This document shows, piece after piece, positions 8,029 to 15,431 of a stretch of 64,000 nucleotides of DNA (positions are counted from its first letter, which is position 1; each line of letters opens with the position of its first letter). The notes under the pieces are model-generated. The model made no database searches, had not been told where the DNA came from, and saw nothing but the letters and a program-made list of their open reading frames with translations. Made by a program: the position numbers and the translations under genes. Location: NCBI GenBank assembly GCA_024402475.1, contig JAKSTQ010000001.1:62001-126000 (forward strand). Direction: 5' to 3'. Source of the DNA: Treponema sp. (GTDB lineage: Bacteria; Spirochaetota; Spirochaetia; Treponematales; Treponemataceae).

Positions 8029-9666
8029 TTGCTTAATTTAGATTACTTGGCATTGCTTGCCACAGCTGCATTGACATTTATTACATTTATATTTCTCATC
8101 GTAGTAATGGTTAGAAAAACTGCAAAAGTCAGTTTTGTATTCTTCCTTGCTCTTTTGAGTATTGTTGCTGGAATCGCACTTTCCCTGCTTCTTAACAAAT
8201 CTACATATCTGTATATACTGCTTGTTGTCGCAGCAATTCTTTTAACTTTATATACAATCTTAAAAGCTTTTGCAAAAGTTGATGATAAGTCAGAAAAGAA
8301 AAAGAAAAATGATTTGAATACTGTTACTCAGAAACGCCTTAACATTATTTATAATGATGAAGACATTTCGCTTCTTGACGTAAACAAACAGTTTATTTTT
8401 AACACAGCCGACTCATTTAAAGATCCAGAAGGTTTGAGTGTTCTTCTTGAATCTTTCGGAAAAACAATTCTTGACCTTACTCATGCAGACGGTTGTCTTA
8501 CTCTCGTACTTGATGATTTTGAAGACATCCTTACAGTAAAGAACCTTACAGGAACTTTCATACCATGTTACAAACTTCCTGAAAACATTCCTCATAAACA
8601 GCAGCGCGTCGAAATGAACATGCGTTATGCACAGTTCAACCTTAAAGACAATATCTTTGGAAACGTACTTTCAACTGCTGACTCACTTATGGTAAATGAA
8701 CCTGCAAAACAGTCTCTTATCGTTCAGAACGGTGATGAAGACTTCCTTAAATGCGGTGCTTATATCTTTGTTCCACTTACAGTAAATGCAAAACCAGTTG
8801 GTGTTCTTGCACTTTCAAAATCACCTCTTTCTGGTCCGTTTACTGACAAAGAATATGATACAGCTCTGCGTCTTGGTGACTTTGTTGGTTCTGCAATCAA
8901 ATCTGTTTCTACACACAACGCAATCGTTGAAAGCTCAACAATTGCTAAAGAAGGTCTTCTTGCTACAGAAACACAGAGATCACTTGTTCCTTCTAAACTT
9001 CCTGCAATTCCTGGACTTTCACTTGGAACAATCTTTACTCCTGCAGAAAACATCTGTGGTGACTACTTTGATGTAATGGTTTCACGTAAAGACCGCATTT
9101 CATTTGTAATGGCTGATATTGCCGGAAAGAGCATGAACTCACTTATCGTAATGATCATGCTTCGTGCAATGCTTAAACTTATCGTAAACACAACTCAGAC
9201 TGCTGGAACAATCTTAAGCTGGGCAAACCGTGGTATTGCAAGCGAAGATACAGTTGACCACTTTGCAAGTGTTGCTCTTTTGATTTATGATAGTGTTAAC
9301 AATACTATTCAGTATGCTTCCGGTGGTACAACACCAATTTTCCTTTACAGTGCAGAAAATGATACTGTAACAGAAATTTCTGGTAAACAGGAACCAATCG
9401 GGGTTGAGAAATCAACTGAATATTCCGATAATAATATAAGTGTAAAATCTGGAGACATCGTTATTACATGTACTGATGGTCTTGTAGAAGCACTTAACAC
9501 AGAAGGCGTTCAGTATTCAAGAAAACGCCTTGAAAAAGTAATTAAAGAAAATCATTCTTTACAGGGCAAAGATATTGCTAACAAAGTAAAGAACGATGTA
9601 AAAATATTCTGCGGTAATGCAGTACAACATGATGACCAGTCCTTAATGGTCATTAAAATCAAATAA
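8029..9666 (+). CDS. rsbU: RsbU/SpoIIE-type PP2C phosphatase with membrane region and GAF domain
   Basis: 545 residues, TTG start preceded by GGAG. Three hydrophobic segments fill residues about 3-85; a GAF-like sensor follows (about 125-290), then the PPM/PP2C SpoIIE domain (about 320-545). The metal-binding aspartates are present in GDYFD, MADIAGKS, TCTDGL and DDQSL. In partner-switching systems this enzyme dephosphorylates the serine of an anti-sigma antagonist. The antagonist (9684) and an RsbW-like kinase (10036) follow at 17 and 13 bp, giving a complete U-V-W set. The signal sensed by the membrane/GAF part and the final target are unknown; no sigma gene is adjacent. Confidence 0.92.
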   Translation: MLNLDYLALLATAALTFITFIFLIVVMVRKTAKVSFVFFLALLSIVAGIALSLLLNKSTYLYILLVVAAILLTLYTILKAFAKVDDKSEKKKKNDLNTVTQKRLNIIYNDEDISLLDVNKQFIFNTADSFKDPEGLSVLLESFGKTILDLTHADGCLTLVLDDFEDILTVKNLTGTFIPCYKLPENIPHKQQRVEMNMRYAQFNLKDNIFGNVLSTADSLMVNEPAKQSLIVQNGDEDFLKCGAYIFVPLTVNAKPVGVLALSKSPLSGPFTDKEYDTALRLGDFVGSAIKSVSTHNAIVESSTIAKEGLLATETQRSLVPSKLPAIPGLSLGTIFTPAENICGDYFDVMVSRKDRISFVMADIAGKSMNSLIVMIMLRAMLKLIVNTTQTAGTILSWANRGIASEDTVDHFASVALLIYDSVNNTIQYASGGTTPIFLYSAENDTVTEISGKQEPIGVEKSTEYSDNNISVKSGDIVITCTDGLVEALNTEGVQYSRKRLEKVIKENHSLQGKDIANKVKNDVKIFCGNAVQHDDQSLMVIKIK

Positions 9667-9683
9667 GGGGAAGGAGCTTCTTT

Positions 9684-10022
9684 ATGGAACTTAAGATACG
9701 TAAAAACGGAGAAGTTTATATTATTGATGTAAACGGCGAAATGGATTTGTACAACTCGTACAAACTTAAAGAGCTGGTAATGAAAATGCTTGAAAAAAAT
9801 GTTAAGAATTTCATTATCAATCTTGAACAGGTTGATTACATCGACTCATCTGGAATTGGTGCACTTATTTACATTTGTTCAACAATGAAAAAAATGAACT
9901 TAAAATTTGCAATTTCAAATGTTCACGGCTCTGTTAAGAAAGTTATCGAACTTACTAAACTTATGGGATATTTCCCTATTGCCAACAGTGTTGAAGAAGC
10001 ACTTATGATGATCAACGACTAA
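9684..10022 (+). CDS. rsbV: STAS-domain anti-sigma factor antagonist (RsbV/SpoIIAA family)
   Basis: A 112-residue single STAS domain. The regulatory segment VDYIDSSGIGALIYI holds the serine (Ser55 or Ser56) that the cognate kinase phosphorylates in this family. Unphosphorylated antagonist binds the RsbW-like kinase and releases that kinase's client. It lies between the phosphatase and kinase genes with a strong ribosome site (GGGGAAGGAG). Confidence 0.93.
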   Translation: MELKIRKNGEVYIIDVNGEMDLYNSYKLKELVMKMLEKNVKNFIINLEQVDYIDSSGIGALIYICSTMKKMNLKFAISNVHGSVKKVIELTKLMGYFPIANSVEEALMMIND

Positions 10023-10035
10023 CAGAGGTAATTAG

Positions 10036-10569
10036 ATGGAAGGCCAGATTAAAGAATTAAGATCAGACGACAATGATCCATTGTTCGATAAAACAAATAT
10101 GCTTAAGAAGGTATTCCCTTCTGATTTCCGCCAGATTCGTTACTTTACACTGTTAATTGTACAGTCTGCACCTACAGAAATCAAAGAACTTAACCTTCTT
10201 GAACAGCAGATTTCAGAAGTTATCAAAAATGCTGTAAAACACGGTAATGACTGTGATATCAACAAGAAAGTAACTGTATGGTATTCATTCAGCCCTACAC
10301 ATGCACACATTATTGTAGAAGACGAAGGTGAAGGATTCAAAGACCTTGAAAAATGGAATGAATTCAACAGAAACCGTCTTGAATGTCTGCACCAGAATAA
10401 CTTTGAAGGACTTGCAAACTTTGTTTCATTCAAAACAAAGAAAAGTGATGACCAGGATGGTGGTAACGCTTTGTTTGCAGCTCTTGAATACTGGGACGGC
10501 GGATTTGTTTACAACGGAAAGAAAAACGGCGTAGCAATGCTTAAACGTTTCCAGCAGAAACATAACTAA
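10036..10569 (+). CDS. rsbW: RsbW/SpoIIAB-type anti-sigma serine kinase (HATPase)
   Basis: 177 residues with a GHKL ATPase fold: N-box EVIKNAVKHGN (about residues 61-71), G1 box DEGEGF (about 96-101) and a later GGNALFAAL segment. This kinase phosphorylates the STAS antagonist and, when free, binds a sigma factor or other target. It is longer than typical RsbW (about 140-160), with an insertion between the G1 box and the last motif. Last gene of the operon, followed by a clear terminator. Confidence 0.88.
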   Translation: MEGQIKELRSDDNDPLFDKTNMLKKVFPSDFRQIRYFTLLIVQSAPTEIKELNLLEQQISEVIKNAVKHGNDCDINKKVTVWYSFSPTHAHIIVEDEGEGFKDLEKWNEFNRNRLECLHQNNFEGLANFVSFKTKKSDDQDGGNALFAALEYWDGGFVYNGKKNGVAMLKRFQQKHN

Positions 10570-10587
10570 GCTTAAATTAAAGCTGAT

Positions 10588-10622
10588 AAAAACTGCGGTT
10601 TTTGTAACCGCAGTTTTTTTTT
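10588..10622 (+). terminator. Rho-independent terminator of the rsbUVW-type operon
   Basis: 10-bp stem AACTGCGGTT/AACCGCAGTT (10591-10600 with 10606-10615), 5-base loop, then a run of T. Confidence 0.9.
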
Positions 10623-10643
10623 ATTTTAAACCAACTTCAATTA

Positions 10644-10678
10644 AATAAAAAGGCTTCCATTTCAATATGGAAGCCTTT
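10644..10678 (-). terminator. Rho-independent terminator of tmRNA
   Basis: On the minus strand a 12-bp stem (10667-10678 with 10649-10660, AAAGGCTTCCAT type) followed by T residues; it starts 8 bp beyond the tmRNA 3' end. Confidence 0.88.
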
Positions 10679-10685
10679 AGTGCAT

Positions 10686-11039
10686 TGGAGATGGGGAGAA
10701 TTGAACTCCCGTCCGAATAAGTAACACGATTACGTCTACAAGTTTATTGGTGCGAGGTGGTTGTCGGGAAACGGTAGCAGCACCGCAAGCGTCGTCTCCT
10801 TATTCTGAAATTTAAGTCCCGGACGGCCATCAGAAAGACCGTTCAGCAAGCCTTGGGAAGGTGACAGATATCCTGATTGCTCAAAGCGGCACAAAAAGGT
10901 ATCCGGCTAACGCTTACGCAGCGAGAGCAAACTGTGAATTAGATTCGCCAGTTAATTTTTTCCGTCTGATTAAGGACCAGGCAGTGAATCCTACTTGCAG
11001 TAAAAGCATCATCAAATCCGTCGAAACCGGTGCACCCCC
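10686..11039 (-). ncRNA. ssrA: tmRNA (transfer-messenger RNA), tag GESNSQFALAA
   Basis: Rescues stalled ribosomes together with SmpB. The 5' end reads GGGGGUGCACCGGUUUCGAC and the 3' end carries the T-arm GGGAGUUCAAUUCUCCC and CAUCUCC, which pairs with the 5' GGGGGUG (two G-U pairs); the discriminator is A and CCA is not encoded. The tag frame lies at 10914-10949: GGC GAA UCU AAU UCA CAG UUU GCU CUC GCU GCG UAA, i.e. GESNSQFALAA, ending in the family's ALAA degron. The resume codon GGC after UUAACU matches the position used in B. subtilis (tag starting with G). Several pseudoknot-type GC-rich inverted segments follow. Confidence 0.96.
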
Positions 11040-11047
11040 GTATAAAT

Positions 11048-11097
11048 AAAAAAAATGCAGTAATTGAATCTCGTTTTGAGGGTCAACTACTGCATTT
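11048..11097 (-). terminator. Rho-independent terminator of the SPOR-protein operon
   Basis: Minus-strand stem of about 15 bp (AAATGCAGTAGTTGA with TCAATTACTGCATTT) and an 8-T run. It ends only about 9 bp before the tmRNA 5' end on the same strand. Confidence 0.85.
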
Positions 11098-11130
11098 AAT
11101 ATATGTATAAATCAGTCTAAAGTCAAGGTT

Positions 11131-13314
11131 TTAGTTTGCTTTTTTAATGAAAGCATCCTTAAATCCATAAGCCTTGAATCTTGCAAGGACTGTACCGTAT
11201 TCATCTTCTGAAAGAGGTCCAATCATTACAACATATTTGTTTCCTTTATTCTGAACTACGATCGGATATTTCTTTCCATATTTTTCATTGCATTTTTCTA
11301 CATTTTCGAACTTTGTATATGTTGCAATCTGAATATAGAACTCATCTTTTCCGATTACTACTTTGTCTTTTACTTCAACATTTGAAGATGTTGTTACTGT
11401 CTTTTCAACTTCTTTTGTTTCTTCAACAATTTTTGTTGTTTCGATTACTGTTTCTTTTTCAACAGTATTTTCTTCTACAGTTTTTTCTACAACTGATTCT
11501 TCAACTGTTTTTTCTACGACTTTTGTTTCTTCTTTAACAGCAGGTGGATTTTCATCTGCTGGAACAAGAACGATTGCACCAAAGTCATCGTCAGCTGCTT
11601 CTTCTGTTACTGGTTCTTCTGCTACTTCTTCAGTTGTTTCTTCAGCAGGCTCTTCTACAGGTTCTTCAACTGGTTCGATTTCTTCAGCTTCAATTGTTTC
11701 TTCTTCTACTTTTTCTTCAGGAACGATTTCTTCTGCTGCTTTTGAAACTTCAGGTTCAGTTTCTTCTGCTGCAGGTTCTTCTACTGATTCTTCTTCAACT
11801 TCAACAGTTTCTTCTTCCACTTCTTCTGGAACCGGTTCTTCAATATCTTGCGCAGGTGGAAGTTCTTCTTCTTCAACAATTTCTTCTGTTACCTGTTTTG
11901 GTGCATTTGTATCTTCAGTATCAATAGGTTCAACAGTTTCTTCTGCACTTTCTTCTTCAGCAGGTTCTTCAGTTACTTCTTCAACAGCTTCTGTTTCTTC
12001 TACTGGTTCTGGTTCAGTTTCAACTTCGTCCAGTACTTCTTCTTCGATTTTTTCTTCTGCAGGAACTGATTCTTCTACAGGTTCTGCGGCTTCTTCTGTT
12101 TCTTCAGAAGCTTCTTCTGTTTCCGGAACTTCTTCTACAGGTTCTTCAACTGGTTCAATTGTATCTTCAATTTTCTCTTCTTCAGCATTTTCGTTTTCAG
12201 ATTCTTCAACAGGGAATTCCTGATCATCTTCGATCTTTTCTTCCTGTGGTTCTTCTTCAGCTACTTCTTCTTCCTGCTGTTCTTCTGATTCTTCTTCTGT
12301 TTCTTCAGTAACTTCTTCCAAAGGCTCTTCGTCTACCTTTTCCTGTTCTGGAACTGCTTCTTCAACAACTTCCGGTTCAGATTCTTCTTCAGCTTCAGCA
12401 GGTTCTTCTGTTTCTTCTGTGATTTCTTCTTCTACAGGTTCTGCAGTTTCTTCTGCAGGTGATTCTTCTTCAATTTCTTCTGCTGCTTCTTCAACAGATT
12501 CTTTTGCAACTGTTTCTTCTTCTACAGGTTCAGTTGCTTCTTCTGCTTCTACAATTTCTTCTTCTGCAGGTTCTTCTGTTTCTTCAACTTCTGCAACTTC
12601 TTCAGCCGGTTCAGTTTCAACAGCATTTTCTGTTTCTTCTGTAACTTCTTCTGCAGGTTCTGATTCAAGTGTTTCTTCTGCTACATCTTCTTCTGTAACT
12701 TCAGGTGGATTTTCTGTATCTTCTTCAACTGCTTCTGTTTCTTCCTGATTTACTTCAACGATTTCTTCATCAGCTGCAGGAATTTCTTCTGATTCTTCAA
12801 CTGCAACTTCTTCTGTTTCAGGTTCTTCAGCCGGTTCAACTGTTTCTTCTTCTACAGCAGGTTCTTCAACTGCAACTTCTTCTGCTGATTCTTCAACTGT
12901 TTCTTCGGATTCAACTTCCTGTGTTTCTGTTTCTTCTGGAATTGCAGTTGACTGAGTAATAACGCACGAACCATTCACGCTCTGGTCAATTTCGCCGCTG
13001 CGTTTTGTAAGTTTTACAAGGTTGTTTGTATTTTTTGCGATATTAAGGCAGTTTGCAGCTTCCGGTGAAAGAAGAATTGCAATTCCTTCTGACGGATCGA
13101 GTGAACCGATTACGAGAATATCAACGTTTTTTCCGTTTGCAGGATTAGTTACACAGATATTATCTCCAGGCAGATATCCTACAGTTTTTGCAAAGAGCCC
13201 TGGTGGGAATACTCCGTTATCTGCAACAACAGCCCTTCCATCAAGAGAAGGACTCGACGAGCACAGAAATACTCCAAATACCAATAACGAAAGCAAATAA
13301 ATAATTTTTTTCAT
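11131..13314 (-). CDS. Exported SPOR-domain protein with very long acidic Glu/Val/Pro linker
   Basis: 727 residues: signal peptide (about 1-20, ending near FLCSS), a domain at about 27-110 resembling the double-psi barrel of RlpA (LPGDNICVTNPANGKNVDILVIGSLDPSEGIAILLS), then roughly 450 residues made almost entirely of Glu, Val, Pro, Ala, Thr and Ser (about 125-580), a short Lys/Val/Glu stretch, and a C-terminal SPOR domain (about 650-725, FYIQIATYTKFENVEKCNEKYG...VMIGPLSEDEYG). SPOR domains bind denuded septal peptidoglycan, so a cell-envelope role at division sites is inferred. The catalytic residues of RlpA were not identified. It overlaps the upstream gene by 4 bp and shares its promoter. 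Confidence 0.88.
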   Translation of the reverse strand: MKKIIYLLSLLVFGVFLCSSSPSLDGRAVVADNGVFPPGLFAKTVGYLPGDNICVTNPANGKNVDILVIGSLDPSEGIAILLSPEAANCLNIAKNTNNLVKLTKRSGEIDQSVNGSCVITQSTAIPEETETQEVESEETVEESAEEVAVEEPAVEEETVEPAEEPETEEVAVEESEEIPAADEEIVEVNQEETEAVEEDTENPPEVTEEDVAEETLESEPAEEVTEETENAVETEPAEEVAEVEETEEPAEEEIVEAEEATEPVEEETVAKESVEEAAEEIEEESPAEETAEPVEEEITEETEEPAEAEEESEPEVVEEAVPEQEKVDEEPLEEVTEETEEESEEQQEEEVAEEEPQEEKIEDDQEFPVEESENENAEEEKIEDTIEPVEEPVEEVPETEEASEETEEAAEPVEESVPAEEKIEEEVLDEVETEPEPVEETEAVEEVTEEPAEEESAEETVEPIDTEDTNAPKQVTEEIVEEEELPPAQDIEEPVPEEVEEETVEVEEESVEEPAAEETEPEVSKAAEEIVPEEKVEEETIEAEEIEPVEEPVEEPAEETTEEVAEEPVTEEAADDDFGAIVLVPADENPPAVKEETKVVEKTVEESVVEKTVEENTVEKETVIETTKIVEETKEVEKTVTTSSNVEVKDKVVIGKDEFYIQIATYTKFENVEKCNEKYGKKYPIVVQNKGNKYVVMIGPLSEDEYGTVLARFKAYGFKDAFIKKAN

Positions 13315-13838
13315 TTTGAACCACCCTTTAAATCAATTGCTTTTTTAATTGTAGCTGCAAGTTGTGTAGCATATTGAATAATTGAATCATCATTATTCTT
13401 TAATGCTTTTGGAGGAATCATATATCCTTTATACATTTTTTTTCCGTCAGTAAGGGAAATAACTTCCCATTCAACTTTTTCAATATTTGAAAGCATTGCA
13501 CTTTCTGGATTTGTGGAATCCTGTGTATTAAAAATTATTGTCATTAAAACCTGATAATCCAGATAACCTTCCTGGGCTTCTGCATAACTCTGTTTCAACT
13601 GACTTGAAATATCATCATTTTTCTGCTGAACAATCATTTTTGTATTAGAAACGATATATCCGTATTCAAAAAAATAATCTAATACTGACTGTTCCATAAG
13701 GTATGAAGCATCAAAGATGATCTGTGGACCATTTTTCTGAATCACCTGAAGTGAAAATGACTTTGTTTTTGCATGAATACAATTCAAAGCAAGCAAACAT
13801 AACATCGATGCAATACATAATTTACGCATAAACTTCAT
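13311..13838 (-). CDS. Exported protein of unknown function
   Basis: 175 residues with a signal peptide (about 1-23, LLALNCIHA then KTKS). The mature part is a mixed alpha/beta domain with no motif I recognise. A strong ribosome site (AGAGGA) sits 5 bp before the ATG. Its stop overlaps the start of the SPOR protein (ATGA), so the two are translationally coupled and probably work together in the periplasm. Transcription probably starts from the FliA-like element at 13880-13906. Confidence 0.8.
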   Translation of the reverse strand: MKFMRKLCIASMLCLLALNCIHAKTKSFSLQVIQKNGPQIIFDASYLMEQSVLDYFFEYGYIVSNTKMIVQQKNDDISSQLKQSYAEAQEGYLDYQVLMTIIFNTQDSTNPESAMLSNIEKVEWEVISLTDGKKMYKGYMIPPKALKNNDDSIIQYATQLAATIKKAIDLKGGSK

Positions 13839-13849
13839 AAAATTCCTCT

Positions 13850-13874
13850 ATGAGACAACTATAAATTGTCTCAT
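13850..13874. repeat. Perfect inverted repeat, 9-bp arms, in the leader of the SPOR operon
   Basis: ATGAGACAA (13850-13858), 7-base spacer, TTGTCTCAT (13866-13874). It lies between the FliA-like -10 and the ribosome site, so it would form a hairpin at the very 5' end of the mRNA; as DNA it could also be an operator. Confidence 0.7.
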
Positions 13875-13879
13875 ATTGA

Positions 13880-13906
13880 TTATCGGAAATTCACTTTTAT
13901 TATTTA
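13880..13906 (-). promoter_or_regulatory. FliA (sigma-28)-like promoter of the SPOR operon
   Basis: Minus strand TAAA (13903-13906), 15-bp spacer, TCCGATAA (13880-13887); the FliA consensus is TAAA-N15-GCCGATAA. The predicted start is near 13873, about 35 bp before the ATG. Confidence 0.55.
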
Positions 13907-13931
13907 CTAAAAATTAAATGTGAATTAAAAT
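13903..13931 (+). promoter_or_regulatory. Predicted promoter of capD, leaderless arrangement
   Basis: TTTACT (13903-13908), 17 bp, TAAAAT (13926-13931), then 6 bp to the ATG at 13938. There is no Shine-Dalgarno sequence. Its -35 overlaps the -35 of the FliA-like element on the other strand. Confidence 0.6.
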
Positions 13932-13937
13932 TAGAAT

Positions 13938-15416
13938 ATGGGGAAAAATAACGATACTAGACTTTATATCATAGGGGCTGGTTTTGCAGGTCAGATGATT
14001 GCCAGCGATATAAAGCGAAAAAAAATATTTGGAAAAGTTGCAGCCTTTCTTGATGATGATAAAAATCTAATCGGTACAGAAATTGACGGTATTCCTGTTC
14101 TTGGGCCTATCGAAAATACTGCATGTGTATTGCGTCCAACAGACAGTGATCAGGCTATTATTGCAATTCCAAGTGCTTCTACTGATAAAATTAAGGAAAT
14201 ATACAAAGCTCTTTCTAAAAGCGGATTCAAGCATATAAAAATTCTTCCTGCTATCAGTCAGGTCGTAAACGGAACCGCGCATCTTGTTCAGGCAAGAGAA
14301 ATCGATCCTCTTGATATTCTGGGCAGAACACCTGTTACAATTTCATTAAAAGAAAGCCTTTCATATCTGCGCGGTAAACGCGTTCTTATCACTGGTGCCG
14401 GCGGTTCCATTGGATCTGAACTTTCACGCCAGCTATTGTCTGGAGGTGCTGAACGCCTTTATCTTTTTGGACACGGAGAAAATTCAATCTATCATATTGA
14501 CAGGGAACTCCGCCTTTTACAGCAGGAAGGCGTTGGAGAAAAAGCAACCATCGTTCCTATTATTGGAGACATGAAAGACCGTGAATATGTACGATACATT
14601 ATTTCCCATACAAAATGTGACGTTATATTCCACTGTGCGGCTTATAAACATGTTCCAATGATGGAAGAAAATCCTGTTGCTGCAATCGAAAACAATGTTT
14701 TCGGAACCAAAAATCTTCTGGATGCAAGCCTTGAATTCGGCGTAAAGCGTTTTGTACTTATTTCTACAGATAAGGCTGTAAATCCATGTTCTGTCTACGG
14801 GATTTCAAAATATCTTTGTGAAAAACTGCTTCTGGATGCTTCTAAAAGAAATAATTCTGTCAACCAGGCGTTTATGTTCGTCCGTTTTGGAAATGTTCTG
14901 GGATCGCGAGGTTCTATTCTCCCATTATTTATGGAACAGATTAAAAACGGCGGACCTGTTACAGTAACCGATCCACAGATGGAACGCTTTTTTATGACAA
15001 TCCCGGAAGCCTGTTCACTGGTTTTACAGGCAGGCGGTGTTGGCCACAACGGCCTTTCATACCTTCTTGACATGGGTGAACCTGTAAAAATCAAAGATCT
15101 TGCATATCATATCATTGAATTTTCCGGACTTGAGCCTGAAAAAGATATTGAAATCCTTTATACAGGTGCACGTAAAGGCGAAAGAATTACAGAACCACTG
15201 TGGTTAAAAGAAGAAAATCCTCAGTCGACAGAATATCCTAAGATTCTTAAGCTTGAAGACCTTAAGCTGGATTTTGACCTTAAGGAACTGCTGGACAAAC
15301 TTGAACCAGTCTGCACTTTTGATGCCGGACAGCCTGATTTGTACAGAAATTCTGTCTACCTGAGAAAGGTACTCAAACACTACTTTCCCGAGCTTTTAAC
15401 TGGAAACAATAAATAA
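13938..15416 (+). CDS. CapD/FlaA1-type nucleotide-sugar epimerase/dehydratase
   Basis: 492 residues. The first part (about 8-125) is a CoA/NAD-binding-like domain (YIIGAGFAGQMIASDIKR). The second is a short-chain dehydrogenase domain with VLITGAGGSIGSEL (about 149-162), STDKA and the catalytic Y-x3-K (YGISK, about 283). Members convert UDP-GlcNAc-type sugars to 4-keto-6-deoxy sugars. The membrane helices of long CapD proteins are missing. A DegT aminotransferase follows at 15 bp, the usual next step in making amino-deoxy sugars. From memory this order matches T. pallidum TP0077-TP0078. Confidence 0.9.
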   Translation: MGKNNDTRLYIIGAGFAGQMIASDIKRKKIFGKVAAFLDDDKNLIGTEIDGIPVLGPIENTACVLRPTDSDQAIIAIPSASTDKIKEIYKALSKSGFKHIKILPAISQVVNGTAHLVQAREIDPLDILGRTPVTISLKESLSYLRGKRVLITGAGGSIGSELSRQLLSGGAERLYLFGHGENSIYHIDRELRLLQQEGVGEKATIVPIIGDMKDREYVRYIISHTKCDVIFHCAAYKHVPMMEENPVAAIENNVFGTKNLLDASLEFGVKRFVLISTDKAVNPCSVYGISKYLCEKLLLDASKRNNSVNQAFMFVRFGNVLGSRGSILPLFMEQIKNGGPVTVTDPQMERFFMTIPEACSLVLQAGGVGHNGLSYLLDMGEPVKIKDLAYHIIEFSGLEPEKDIEILYTGARKGERITEPLWLKEENPQSTEYPKILKLEDLKLDFDLKELLDKLEPVCTFDAGQPDLYRNSVYLRKVLKHYFPELLTGNNK

Positions 15417-15431
15417 CACAGGATAAAAATT

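Noticed and set aside
8046..8062. TTGGCATTGCTTGCC considered as a sigma-54 promoter
   Set aside because: GG and GC are 8 bp apart instead of 10, and it lies inside the RsbU-like coding region.
9424..9431. TCCGATAA inside the RsbU-like gene
   Set aside because: The base composition 15 bp upstream (TGAG) does not match a FliA -35 and no start lies downstream within a sensible distance.
10861..11049. Plus-strand 62-codon open frame across the tmRNA region
   Set aside because: It is antisense to a complete tmRNA with pairing ends and tag frame; no ribosome site.
11363..12223. Plus-strand 286-codon Ser/Thr/Val-rich open frame
   Set aside because: It is the reverse reading of the GAA-rich Glu/Val linker of the SPOR protein; low complexity explains the lack of stops.
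11400..12960. Repeated TTCTTC-type DNA considered as CRISPR or satellite
   Set aside because: No regular unit length or spacers; it is codon repetition in a coding region.
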